A stretch of 64,000 bases of DNA, from positions 18,119,521 through 18,183,520 of the forward strand of contig NC_092562.1 of NCBI RefSeq assembly GCF_037975245.1, in the 5' to 3' direction. This document shows positions 10,707 to 24,839 of the stretch, in pieces. This DNA comes from Apostichopus japonicus. Lineage: Eukaryota > Echinodermata > Holothuroidea > Aspidochirotida > Stichopodidae. How positions within the stretch are numbered: the stretch's first letter is position 1; the number at the start of each line of letters is the position of its first letter. Both the position numbers and the translations under genes were made by a program. The notes under the pieces are model-generated. The model had not been told where the DNA came from and did no database searches. It was given only the letters and a program-made list of their open reading frames with translations.

Positions 10707-11856
10707 CTGAAAAATGAACGCAGAGAGGTTCTTGGTAAGCCATGGTTTTTTTTTAAAGTATTCTTGGGTGGAGGGTATTTTCTATGGGTGAGGATAATCC
10801 GGAGGGTGGAGGAAGTCAATTTAATTAACTGTGAGAAACGTCATTGAATTAGGAACCACCTAAGGCCTATTGTCATCTTTGTAGTAAGTTTGTCACCTTG
10901 AGCTACGTTACAGTTCATAAGTAGGGGGGTATATTCGAGTGGAATTTGGGATTCGAATCCCCGAATAGAGAAAGTTTACAAAAACTTGTTAATTTGCAGT
11001 CATTTTTTGTTATTGCTGTCACAAACAGAAATGGATACCCACTTTCTATTATTTGTAGATGACAGACTGGTTCAATCGCAGTCTGCAAGGCCAGATAAAC
11101 TCTTTATATTTTGGCTTTCAATTTCTTTATTCTGACAAATTTCGATAGTACAAAAAACAGCAGTTTTGATCGGGCTTTTGATACTTCCTTATGATCCCTG
11201 GACATCATACATTCAGCTACAAGCAAAAATAACTGTTGTCTGTCCTGTCCACCACAATAATCCTATTGTAATATTTTCAGACCCTAAGGGCTAATAGGTC
11301 TCTTCCCCCCCCCCCCCCCCCCAAAAAAAGTGTGAAAAGGGACGGTGCTGCTTCTAACCAAATGAATCTTTTCACTCATTGTTTAACCAAAGAGAAAAAT
11401 TTGGGAAAGAAAACAACAGATTATTAATATAAAGGCCATATTTCTCTGAATCATTGTCTATGCTCTGATGGAATACATTTGTTCCAGTAGCAGGGTTCAA
11501 TTCCCAGGTTCCAAATGGACATGGCAGTTTAATCTGCATTTTCCTGACGATCAGACCCAAAAGAGCACATCGATATGTATCTCCACCATTATCCCAAAGA
11601 AGAAACCTTTCAGAAACTCAAGGGTACTAAAGGGATTTCTTCCTTTTAAATTAACCAGGGTCCTACACAAAATTAACAGGGTAGTAACATGATGGTCTCT
11701 GCCTGATTCCCCCTCCCCCCACCCAATTTCTTTTCTTAATTTGTTGGTATTCATCCTTTCATATATAGTCCATCTTGCATTTTGCCTTTTGAAAAACAAG
11801 AATCCTTAATCTTCATCCAAAGCAGCAAAAAGTTTCTTTCTTAACACAGTAAATTG

Positions 11857-11889
11857 AATATTATTATTATTATTATTATATTATTATTA
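11857..11889. repeat. (TTA)n microsatellite
   Basis: About eleven TTA/ATT triplets right next to the SRP68 donor site. Confidence 0.9.
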
Positions 11890-11898
11890 AGTACATAC

Positions 11899-11977
11899 CT
11901 AGAATGGAGGCCACCTGAGCAGAGTACTTCAAGCCGTTGATATCTTGTGCAAGAGTGTCCAATTCCTCTACCTCCAC
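11899..11977 (-). CDS. SRP68: SRP68, penultimate coding exon
   Basis: A 79-nt exon bounded by AATCAATAG (acceptor) and CTAG|GTATGT (donor). It encodes 26 codons (VEVEELDTLAQDINGLKYSA...) plus one base that joins the next exon in frame. The Glu-rich helical character and phase-1 junction fit the segment just before the SRP68 tail. The intron between the two exons is about 1.2 kb and holds a poly-C run (11,306-11,322) and a (TTA)n tract (11,857-11,889). Upstream exons are not found: the sequence passes into a Jockey LINE at 12,191. They may lie far upstream, or this locus may be truncated. Confidence 0.75.
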
Positions 11978-12611
11978 CTATTGATTAAATGAAACCAAAA
12001 TCTAATCATGATGTCTTCCACATTAAGTTTTTAGGGAGTTTCACTACCCACAAGCCCTATAGGGTTTTTTAGTACACTTCCTTTCACAAGTTTTGTTTCT
12101 TATCTCCTTCTATGTCATATGTCATACTGTACTTATGTTAAAATAGAACAAAAATCAATAAATGAAATGAAATAAATGAAATTAGTTACCTTTTTTTTTA
12201 ATTCGAGTAAAAGTTTTGTTTTTGTTGTTGTTGATATCAAAACAAAAGAGTTTAACCCCTGGTCGACCTGGCGAGAGGTTCTACGGGGATAATAAGTTTG
12301 TTTTTATAGAATAGACATTTTTTTTTTTTTCTTGGAGAGGTTGTTTATGTTCAGTCAGGGAATTGCTGGTAAATGAAGTCTTATATATTTACATAGGACA
12401 GGATAGCCATAATCATACCCGAGGTCAGAGTCGAAGAGTCAATTAGGGAGGGATTTCTAAAGGAGAGGAATTTTTTAAGTACTGAGAATTGTGGAGACGG
12501 AGTGGTTTCTATTGTTGGGTAGGGAGTGGTTGTGTTTTCTATTGTTTGGTAACAATATAATCTGTATATATAAGTATACTTGGGCCTAGACCCATTTTGG
12601 AAAGGATTTTT

Positions 12612-15382
12612 TTAATGGAATGAGACTTTAAGTAGTAACAATTGTGAATACAGAAAGGGTTTGATTTTTTGGTAGTGAGTTGTTGCGACTTTGTATTTCA
12701 GGGGGAGGTCTTCAATCAAAGGGTCGTTCTCAAGTTGTTTTTGTATAACTTGGTGTTGAATTCTTCAAGTCGGGTGAAAGTAGATTTTGTGTTTCCTGCA
12801 CGGAGAACGTACAAAGTAGCAATATAGGTTGGGATTTTGAGTGCGAGTCGATAAGCTGTGGTGTGGATTCTGTTTAAAATTTGTTTATTGGGATTAGAGA
12901 TGGTAAGCAGGGAGATTCTCCCGTAACCGAGAATCGGTTTTACTTTGGGTTTATAGATTTGAATAATTGTTTTCGGAGGGAAGTTATATTTGTGTGAGAG
13001 GATTTGAATGGATTAAAGTTGGAACCAGCAGCGTCCTGCAGTTCTGTTACAAAGTAGATTAAACGATAATTTGCTATCGAAAGTGGTACCAAGGAGGGTT
13101 GCATTAGGAGTAGCAGTGATTGAGGTGTTGAAAAGATTAACTTTGGAAATATGGTTATGGTATTTTGAGTTTATTATGGAGAAATTGGCTAGGTTAGATT
13201 TTGAGGGATATATTTTGTTCTCCACATCGAGCACCAATTTTCGAGATGTGTAATTGCTCTTTTAATATTTAGTTCCGTCATATAGATATTTTTACTGGTG
13301 CTCCAAATGGCTATGTCGTCAGTGTACTGACTATAGTTGCATTCAGATAGAGGGGGGATGTTCAAATCATTAACAAATAGGGTGCAGGGGAGGGGGCTGA
13401 GAACAGCGCCCTGTGGAGTACCTGCACCAAGTGGAATAGGTTTTGATTGTTGGTTTTTGTAGCATATTTTGGCATTGCGCTCACTAAAGAAAGAGGAAAG
13501 AAGTCTGGTGTAATTGGAGGGGACATTAAAGTTAAGTAGTTAAATTCTTATGCCGTTGTGCCAAGTTTTGTCGAACGCCTTTTCGGCATCAAGGAAGAGG
13601 GCAGTGGTATCATGTCTTTTTATGAAGCGGATGCGAATTTCTTTGGAAAGGTGGAAAGTTTGGTTTATTGTAGATTTGTGTGCGCGGAATTAGCCTGATT
13701 GATACGGGCAAAGTGATTAATTTGCTCAAGGTGGTTTATGGTGCGGTAATCTATAATTCTTTCGAAAATCTTACCTAAGGCTGGTAGGAGACTAATTGGT
13801 TGATAGTTTTGAATTTTGGTGTGTCTTTACTTAGTTTCGGTATTAAAATCATTTTGGCGGATTTCCACAGGGTTGGGAAATGACCCAGTCTAAGGAGTTT
13901 GTTAAATAATGGGAAAATATGAGAGTTAATGAATATCGGAGGCCGACGGAGGGGAATCTTTTAGCATTAGGTCATGTATGTTGTCAAGACCAGGGGAGGA
14001 GGCATTTTTGCATATTCAGTGGCACTATACCAATCATTTATATCTATTTCTTTGAGTAGGGGGATGTTTTTGTTGAGACATCCTGAGAAGTTGGGGATAA
14101 AGCTGCATTACAGATAATTGTACAGTCTATTTTGTGTTGGAATCTGTTATCGTATGGAGGGCCATCTAAGATATTGAATATAGTTTTCAAGTATAATTCA
14201 CTAAGCTTTATTTGGTCTTAATTTTTGTGATGAGGTTACCTACTTTATATCTAAGGCATTCGTCTGTATTACCTGTGTTTGGGTTGTAATGGGTTTATGA
14301 TATTTTTTTAATTTTTCCAAAAGTGTTTTGGGTTTTTGTCATTAATGATTGAATCGCATTTGTTTTGGATTCGGTTTTGGTCGACCGCCGATATTTGTCT
14401 ATTTATTTGTTTTTTAGGTTGGTTAATTTAGGTTTTTAGAGTTGGATCTGGGGAGATCATATAGGTTCTATGTAGGCGACGTCTGAGTTATTTAGTGTAA
14501 GAATATTCCTATTTAGTTTTGGATTTCTGTTTTGTTTTTAATGGGCAGTGTTGTTTGAAGGTATTAAAGATATGTTGGGCAATGCTGTCACAATATATGC
14601 CAATGTAATTTAGCTTGTTGTTGTGGTAATTGGCAATAGTGTTGTTTGTTATGATCCCTTTTTAAATGATGTCCAGTCTGTTTTATTGTAATTATACGTT
14701 AATTCGTTATTTTGGATGCGACTGAGGTTTATGTCTAGCTCAAAAAGGAGTGGAAAATGGTCACTGATTAGGTCATCTTCTAGGATTTGAATCGAATGAG
14801 TTTTAGTTGCAAGGTGGTTTGAGGTTATGGAGTAGTCAAGTAGTTCAGTATTATTGTTTATTGGGTTTATCCTAGTTTTGGTATTTTGGTTAATTATTGT
14901 TAAGTTGTGTTTATCACATATTTCTAAGAGGGATATGCCTTTTTCAGATATTTTGGTGCTACCAAAAATGATGTGGTGGGCATTTAAATCTCCTAGTAGT
15001 ATTGTATTTTTATTAGAACTTTTTTTGATTGTGGATATGGGCTCCTTTGGGGACTATAATAGCTAATAATGTGGAGAGGTTTATTGTCTCTTTCGAGTAC
15101 AATTTCAATTGTTTGGGTTTGTTTGGGAGGAGGGTGGCTTTGAGGTTGTTTTTTTCAGCAATAAGTACTCCTCCCATAGAGCGAGAGATATCATGTCTGA
15201 AAGTTTGGTAACCAGGGATGCTAAGGTGGGAATTTTTATTTAGTTTAGTTTCGTTTAACGAAATGATATCCGGGGAGTGGTTGGCGAATATAGTAAGTAG
15301 GAGGCTTAATTTTGGAAGGATACTGTTTAGGTTTACTGTTTAGGTGGAGGAACTTGACCGAAGGAGGGAGTGTGCTTGTCAT
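12612..15382 (-). pseudogene. Jockey ORF2 (endonuclease and reverse transcriptase), frameshifted
   Basis: Starts at the ATG overlapping the ORF1 stop (15,382). The N-terminal endonuclease domain shows SLNETKL, GDLNAHH (about 14,970) and SDHFPLLFELD (about 14,760), which carry the metal and DNA-binding residues of APE-type nucleases. The reverse transcriptase shows SLLPALGKIFERII (about 13,760), GAGTPQGAVLSP (about 13,430) and YTDD (13,315-13,326), so the catalytic aspartates are kept. The C-terminal connection (about 12,750-12,970) includes AYRLALKIPTYIATLY. Shifts occur at least near 15,330, 13,020 and 12,710. The stop is at 12,612. The catalytic residues survive, but the frames do not. Confidence 0.8.
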
Positions 15383-16528
15383 GTAGGTGATTGAGGAGGG
15401 CTAAATATTGAAAGATGGTGGAGACGTTCCATAATTACAGTTTCTGGGATATTTAAGTTTAGTGCTAACACGGTGGCGTAACTGGCAAGGTCGTCAGATT
15501 TACTATTAATGTTGGCTTTTTGGAACGTGTATTGTACTAATTCAATTACAAAGGTTGCGGTATTAAGTTTTTTTTTCAGTGACGATTTTATTTCTTATTT
15601 CAATTTTAGGGGTAAAATTGGTTACATTCGCGTAGGTTCTTCGTTCTTGTTGTTTGTTATTATTTTCAGTTTTAGCTTCTTTAAATTTTGGGCATCCTTT
15701 GTAAAGGGCGACATGAGTCCCTGAGCAATTGGCACATTTTGGGTTTTCTTTTGGTTTGGGACAGTCTTTAACTCTGTGGTTTTCGTCACATCTGAGACAT
15801 CTGGTTTGATTTTTGCAAGTATGGTGGGTGTGTCCAAAGAGTTGACATTTGAAACATTGAGGGATTTGGGGGGTTCGTGGTATTCTTCTGTTTTGTGTTT
15901 AGAGTATCCTAAGTAGAAACCATGTTTGATTAGGGATTGTTGAGGCTCTTGTTCTTCAAACGTCATTTTTACTTTCCAAGTTGTATTGTTTGTGGCATGA
16001 CTAATGAGTCTTTTAGTTTGTATTGGGGTGTATTCTTGGTCTTTGAGTTCTTGTTCAATATCTTTGATTTGAATTTCAGGGTTTATGCCACAGGCTACTA
16101 CGGAGAAGTTTCTTTGTCATACCTTTTGGGGGATTCTTGGTTTGGGGTTGCCTAGTTTAGTCTTTTGAGTCCATGGTTTCAGGAGGATATTTGCAGATTT
16201 AGGGTCATGGGGGTGATAAGGATGTCGTTACTACGAAGACGGTTTATATTTGAGATCATGGCATTTGGTTTTTCTTCATTGATTAGTTTAGCAAGTGTTT
16301 ATTGGATTTTTTGATAGTTCTGGTAAGATTCCTGATACAATGATTGTTTGAGCGGACTTTTTGGTGGTTGGTTTGGAGTTAGGAGATGGGTTTATTTCAA
16401 CGTAGATTGGACGTTGTCTTTTTCTGCTATTTTTGTATCGGGATCCAGTCATTAATGTCTACGTCAAAATCAGAGAGGTTTAGGTTTTCGACTAGGGGGG
16501 AGGTTATAGGTGGGTAAGGGGTTGTCAT
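15379..16528 (-). pseudogene. Jockey ORF1 (Gag), frameshifted
   Basis: The start ATG is at 16,526-16,528 (minus). The first residues MTTPYPPITSPLVENLNL are Pro/Ser-rich. A frameshift near 16,440 interrupts it. The C-terminal half holds three zinc knuckles at 15,730-15,870: CFKCQLFGHTHHTC (CX2CX4HX4C), CLRCDENHRVKDC (CX2CX3HX4C) and CANCSGTHVALYKGC. This triplet is the hallmark of Jockey-clade Gag, which binds the element RNA. The frame ends in TGA at 15,379-15,381, which overlaps the ORF2 ATG as ATGA, a typical stop/restart arrangement. Confidence 0.8.
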
Positions 16529-16790
16529 ATTGGCAAAACAGCCCCTCCCTACGGGTTTTAAATGGCTTCTATACAATGAAATTGATCATAAACTTCACTT
16601 ACCAGAAAGAATTAGTCTCCAGCCTAAGACGGCGGACGGAAAGAATAGGAACTCCTTTTGAAGAGACACACTATGAATCGAAAGTGTGCTCGGCAGTGTT
16701 GTGTTGGTATCCAAGGACGCGTACGTTTTGTAAATGGCGAGTAAGTCATAGAGTGAAGGATGATGGGGTGGCGCTATGTCAAAAAGCTAA

Positions 16791-16817
16791 CTGTTGACCA
16801 ACATAATCCACAGAACC
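16791..16817 (-). pseudogene. Remnant of an ABCC exon (copy A, first nine codons)
   Basis: After the acceptor CTTTTCTTAG the minus strand reads GSVDYVGQQ, the same start as the ABCC exon at 17,781. The upstream intron (16,818-16,866) also matches that of copy B. Similarity stops after the second Gln, where sequence assigned to the Jockey 5' end begins. Confidence 0.65.
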
Positions 16818-16859
16818 CTAAGAAAAGGAGAGGAATGCAAAAGAACTTAGCCAGTTTTC

Positions 16860-18970
<2,111 letters not shown>

Positions 18971-19049
18971 TTGACAACAATCAACTGTTGAGAGGACAAG
19001 ACTGATGTTCATGATACTGACTCACACTGATGTTTTCCTTGAATCTTAC

Positions 19050-19145
19050 TTTTTCTCCAATTTCTGTTAAATCACCTCCAGATAACACTTCCAGATCTCT
19101 CTGTAGAGGACAGGCTTGAAGGATCTTCTCGTATTTGGTGGAGAT
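19050..19145 (-). pseudogene. ABCC exon copy C, 5'-truncated but with donor
   Basis: Matches the last 32 or so codons of copy B ([21 protein letters not shown]) and keeps an intact donor GTAAGA (19,049-19,044). Upstream of about 19,145 it diverges into unrelated sequence, so the acceptor half is missing. The downstream flank (TTCAAGGAAAACATCAG, then CAGTATCATGAACATCAG) is shared with copy B. Confidence 0.75.
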
Positions 19146-19199
19146 TATGATCTTTCAACCACTTGTTCTAAACCTGATCCAGCTTCATTACAGACATCC

Positions 19200-21200
19200 A
19201 AGACTCACAATTTTCCTTCAATTTTCTTCTTTCACCTGAGACAGTATTGTAAAAGATAAGAAGATTTCATATATTGGAAAGCAGATAGACATTGCAACTA
19301 GACTCATTTTTATACACTCCCTCCCTTCCTCCCCTCCCTCCCCCTGACTACCTAAACAACCCTGACTGCTGCCTCATTGATATAACTATGTATAAACAAA
19401 TGTATATGATTGCGGTTTAATGGCAGAAATAAACGAAACAAATACCAGAGCTTAAATATTTCTGTGTTACTATAGTAAACTGCATACCCAAACGGAAGCA
19501 TTACAGAATCTTCAATGTCTCAGACCTCCAGCAGGATGTTACAGTCACAGTCCATGGAGTCTCCTTGTGAATCAGTGTGGCCAATGCAATGCTGTAAAGA
19601 CAAATATCAAAGCAATATGTACAGTATATATATACCTTTGGTGTGAAATAAATTTTAGTATTTTTTTTTAAAGTAGTTTTACATAAGATCATCTTCCAGT
19701 TTGCGTATGCAGATACCTTTTTGATGAATGTTTACAAACATGAATAAACTGTACCTCTTTTTGAACTAGTGCCTGTTTATTTTTAATACTTGCAATATGA
19801 CTCTTTAATGAACCTTACTAGACATTGCTATCAAACCTATGGAGTACTTCGTAAAATGCCAAAACTTCCTTTGATACATGTATATTGTTCACTATAATGG
19901 TCAAGCTGATTGAAAGGAATGAATTCAACACAATTTGAGAACATTTCATCAGCCAAACAATTTGGAGAGCATGTACTAGTTTAAACAAACTTAGCAAGCA
20001 CATTCATGAGGAACTGGAAAATTGAAAAATGTCTGAAATAAACATCATTCTTGAAACGAGAAACTTGACAAGTGAAATAAGGACCGACACTTAAGCTACA
20101 ACATGTACACTTAGCAAAGATGAAAACTGGCTTTTCAGCCAATACACAAGTACCAACAACATATTAGTATAGTCATGGTAAACCCTCATGTGCTTCCATG
20201 ACTTCTAGCACCTGTGTAATAATATTCTATATCAACAAGGACAGAGATACTATATCTTGTACTTATCTCTCAATACTCTTAATATGTGTTTACTGTACCA
20301 TGAGTTGTGTTCCTCACAACTTTCAATCAATGTTTTCAAATTAAAAACCAAATTAAAGACAATTACTCAACAATGAGAGGTTGACTTAGCAATGTTTGAA
20401 TTCGGTTTAATAATAATCAGTTTCAGTGAAACAGTTCTGCAGACCATAAAATCATGCCTTAGGCATCAAAAGAAGGCTATGATCTGATAAAGATATGCCG
20501 AGAGTTGGACCAATACTGTTAAGCCTAGCTTCAGGTCAAAATTATGCTAGTTGATCAAATTAATACATGTATATCAATTTAGTTGCCTATGCTAGGAAAC
20601 ATCAGCTTTCATGGAGAGTTTTCTCCATACTTGAACCATCACTAACATCAATTAGACCACAGAACTAGGCCTAATTGCTTGAGAATTTCATTTGACAAAG
20701 TACTGTTGCTTGTATAAGAAGCCTAGGATAGGCTAGTTCGTCCTCATCTCTATCTAGCCTTCGCTTTGGTAGGCTAGCCTAGGTTTCCCATTATCATTTG
20801 GTGGTAGGCCTAGCCTGGGGCCATTTGTTCCCTCCCCTAACAACGTTATTTTCCTCCCACTTAAAAGGGAGTCAAGTACATTTTCACTGGAAACTAACAT
20901 TTCCAGGGGAGTTAACTAAGGTTTTTCATGGGAGGCATATTGGCTAGGCTATGTGGAAAGAATAGATGTTGTAAGTGGAATAACTGTAAGAAAAGATTTA
21001 AAGGGAGAAAGGTAAAGTTAAGGGTGAAAAATAACATGGTTAAGGAAACTAACATACTATTTTCAAGGGAGGAGACTGTTGTTCTGTAGGCTCTGACTGC
21101 ATATTCTTGTAGAGTAAGCTAAAGAAAGTTGTGATAGTATGAAAATAGAAAATGTGACCAGGTATCTTCCTTGTGTAACTGTTCAGTGATTGGAAGAAAA
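19200..21200. other. No gene seen
   Basis: AT-rich intergenic or intronic sequence with a CCCTCC-rich patch (19,317-19,345) and AGGCCTA-type motifs near 20,720-20,820. A possible minus-strand exon at 19,510-19,592 was considered and not accepted. Confidence 0.4.
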
Positions 21201-21216
21201 AAAATGTTTGTGAATA

Positions 21217-23633
21217 CCCAGGAAAAAATTTACCGCGGTAACATACCACACTTTTACCCCGGTAAAACCGGGGTAAAACCGCGGTAAATTTGTTGTACAT
21301 TACCACGGTGTTTTGGCCCTATGGACGCGGTAAATCGCGGTTTACCGCAGTAAATTACCACAAATTTACCATGGTTTTACCTCACTTTTACCCCAATTTT
21401 ACCGCAATTTACCACGTTGTTACCATACTTTTACCGCGCTTTTACTACACTTTTACCCCAAATTTACCACAGTTTTACGGTTCTTTTACCCCAATTTTAC
21501 CGTATATTTACCATGCTTGTTCCTTAGTTTTACCTCAATTTACCATATTTTACCACGCTTTTACCCCAGTTTACCGTTCTTTTACCCCAATTTTACCCTA
21601 AATTTACCACAGTTTTACCCCAATTTTACCATAGATTTACCACGCTTTTACCTTAGTTTTACCTCAATTTACCATACTTTTACCCCAATTTTACCGTAGA
21701 TTTACTACGCTTTTACCTTAGTTTTACCTCAATTTTCCATGATTTTACACTAATTGTAGGACAGTTTTACCTAACATTGAGCATGATCTTGTCCTAACTT
21801 CAATCAGCATGTATACCATATATTTCTTTGAATTTCACCCATCAGTGTACTGTATCATAATTTGGCTATATGCCTTTACCCTTATTGTAATGGTTGTATG
21901 CCTGACATGTAAGTCCTCAGTTGTAGAATGCAACAGTTTTTAATTCATCAATCCATGGAGGTTTCACACATGAGAAAGCGTTGTTGAATTTCAGTTACCC
22001 TAGATTGTATGATTCCTGACTCTCTTCTTTTGACTTAATTGGTAGTCCAGATTGGACTTTTGATCTTTTATTGTCCTCAAAGACTTGTTTTAAATGGAAA
22101 GTAATAGTATACTCTGATCATATGATGATGATATGATACACCTCGTATTACGCTTCCACCCGAAGGTGCTTCAGCAGACTAAGGAAATCCTTAGTCGGAA
22201 ATTATTGAGGTTCCAAGTTTTTGTGCGTGGAAGGACACCGGCGAAACTCGCCTTCTCTTTTCGAATAGTGCCCTGAAGTAACGAGGCAGGGGTGTGTAGT
22301 CCTGCTCCCGGGACCGCAATTTAACGTCCCCTCCGAAGGACGTGAGTACCGCTTTCCACGTGTAGCCACTTTCCTACCACGAGAAAGGAGCGGGGTGAAA
22401 ATTGGTGTCAGTGTCGACACCGAGGTTTCTCTGATCATAGATACATAGACTTGTCAAGTCATTTAATGGACCTGACAGAGAATACCCAAATCTGAGGACA
22501 CTGATTGGCCAATTTTTGTGTGCCACTGTGTTGAGGCACAGAAGCTATGCCTTATGTGTGCTAGTTTATATAGTTCTTTTTTTCATTTTAAAGGCTTTGA
22601 GGTTCTCCCTAATAATGAAAAAAGAATTAATTGTTGTCTCCTCTCAAATATATCAGGGATTCCATGAAGGAATTCTCTATGTATCTATCCTCTGCTTGTT
22701 TTTTTTAGGAAAAGAGATGCATACTATAAGATATAAGAATAGCAGTTTGTCTCTCTTCTTTATTCAACTCATATCCACAGGTAATTTATATTGCCAACAT
22801 TAAGATATGAATAGAACAAAAGGTTTGTCATATCAGTATTGCAAAAATATGGGACAAAATCATGGAAAATTGCTCTAAATGTACCATCATGTTTCATAGT
22901 GTGACCCATATATGTTCTACTGTGGTAAAATCATGGTACAATTATGGTAAATTTACCATAGTATAATTGCACCGTATAGTTTTACCCTATTTTTACTGTG
23001 GTTAATCATGGCACAATTGTAGGAATTTCACATATGTAGTTTATGTACCATATAAACTTACCCTACTTTTACTACAGTAATACCATGGTAAAACTGTGGT
23101 TAATTTACCGTAGTAAATGTACCGCATTTTACCCTACTTATACCGCGGTAATATCATGGTAAAACTGCGGTAAATTTACCGCGTTAAAGGTACCACACTT
23201 TTACCCTACTTTTACCGCGGTAATATCATGGTAAAACTGTGGTAAATTTACCGTAGTAAATGTACCACACTTTTACCGCGGTAAAACCATGGTAAAACTG
23301 CGGTAAATTTACCGCAGTAAATGTACCGCACTTTTACCCTACTTTTACCGCGGTAATATCATGGTAAAACTGCGGTAAATTTACCGCGGTAAATGTACCG
23401 CACTTTTACCCTACTTATACCGCGGTAACATCATGGTAAAACTGTGGTAAATTTACCGCAGTAAATGTACCGCACTTTTACCATACTTTTACCGCGGTAA
23501 TACCATGGTAAAACTGCGGTAAATGTACCGCGGTTGATTTTACCACAATTTTACCGCACATTTACCCTATTTACCACACATTTACCATGGTAATAGTTTA
23601 CCGCGGTAAAATTAGGGTACATTTTTTGCTGGG
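21217..23633. mobile_element. Foldback element built of TTTACC/GGTAAA palindromes
   Basis: The ends are inverted and flanked by TA: CCCAGGAAAAAATTTACC at left, CCCAGCAAAAAATGTACC as reverse complement of the right end. The left half (21,230-21,780) is a one-way array of TTTTACCNNNN repeating every 11 bp, occasionally 10. The right half (22,910-23,600) carries both orientations in units of about 72 bp with CCGCGG, CATGG and CTGCGG centres (for example TTTACCGCGGTAAA). The middle (21,780-22,900) is mostly unique. No transposase was found. TA at both borders suggests a TA target duplication. Confidence 0.85.
22202..22438 (-). other. GC-rich open frame of unknown origin inside the foldback element
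   Basis: The 78-codon frame includes RPSEGTLNCGPGSRTTHPC and HYSKREGEFRRCPSTHKN, with base composition unlike its AT-rich surroundings. It resembles fragments of conserved repeat-borne proteins that recur in marine invertebrate genomes, but I cannot name the family. The sequence has a run of short inverted GC stems (GTCCCCTCCGAAGGACG). Probably a captured or nested transposon piece. Confidence 0.3.
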
Positions 23634-24839
23634 TAGGCCAGATTGTTTGCATAGGATTGTATGCGAACATGGGGTAATTTACATGCGTGGAATTCATGGT
23701 GGTAATGGGTTGTTTGCTTGTATGGCATTCATTGTGGGAATGAAATAACATAGACAATTTAGCCTATACAGTAGGTATGCCCTCCTTGGTTCCTCTCCTT
23801 GTTTTCCTATTTACCAGTGTCTCTTTGAAATATGTTCCTTTCTTTCACCAAACTCTCCTAAATCACAAGACACATTTACTACGTACAGTTGCTTCACTAC
23901 CTAAATTAATTCTTTCCACAGCCAAGCCGTCTTTCTTTCCTCCCCTGAAAAACGTTGGTTTCAACCCCTAAAAATAATTTCAGGGAGGAAACTATTGTTT
24001 TCATTCTTGAAAGTTGGAGAAGAAACCAACGGCCTTGCCTGTCATGATGGAAAAAAAAAGGAAAGAGAGAGAGCTTTCATCCTAAGCTAATTTGTCCGGC
24101 TGCGAGTTAGTTTCTTGAGGATGTGTTACTGTTAGTGTTAAGTGCTAGATGGCATAGCCTAGGCTACTGTATGGTAGGCTGTACTAGCCTTAACCAGAAA
24201 GTAATTAGGCCTAGGCCCAACCAGCTAGGTCTAGTATTTTGTCGGAAGATATAAAGTGACTTACTTTACTTACGTTAATTGTCTAGTGAATATCATATTA
24301 GGCCTAGATTAGCATTCCAACTAGTATAGACGCCAGTGCCTACTTGAGCTAGCCTATCGTTAGGCCTAAGCGATACTATTATATGATAGGCTAGCGTAAT
24401 TTCTCACGCTCGCTGACTCAAACAATGTGAAGTACTAACTTGCTCCACAAACCTAATACACAACCTTCGAGCTGGCGAATATATCTGCCATTCACATTCT
24501 TTGGCAGTTACCCCCCATACAGAATAGGCTACAAATTACAATTACGTATGAATTGTTAGCCAACGGCTGCCAGGAAGCGAACTGCACTGCTCGTGTAACC
24601 TTTCGTGAGCTTTATATACAGATCCATAGAAATGTACAGATCATAATTCGCGCTCCGTTGCTTAACCTTTGACCACGACCGTGTGCGTCTATGGCAAGCC
24701 ATGTGGGAAAACACCGCATAATATATCAACGTATTAATTGAAAAAAAAAATAAACTAGCAATGACATGCTAGATGCATATCCATTTGCAATCATTACATT
24801 TCGTCAGAAAAGTTGTTTTCGTCGTCGTTGTCCTATGAG

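Larger units (their letters stand above)
12191..16790 (-). mobile_element. Nearly full-length Jockey-type LINE
   Basis: Minus-strand non-LTR retrotransposon. It ends in a short A tail (T run at 12,191-12,199 on plus), with about 400 bp of 3' untranslated sequence. ORF1 is a zinc-knuckle Gag; ORF2 carries an apurinic-type endonuclease and a reverse transcriptase. The order and the knuckle pattern are those of the Jockey clade. Frames carry several single-base shifts. The 5' border is inferred: protein coding starts at 16,528, and ABCC exon-like sequence resumes at 16,791. No target duplication was found. A truncated sister copy lies at 3,761-5,123. Confidence 0.85.

Noticed and set aside
19510-19592. 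Minus-strand exon after TTTGTCTTTACAG reading IALATLIHKETPWTVTV
   Set aside because: Frame choice and donor are ambiguous and the sequence matches no family I know, including ABCC or SRP68 neighbours.
21290-21699. Frames with FTPILP/FYPNFT repeats
   Set aside because: Translations of the 11-bp TTTTACC array.
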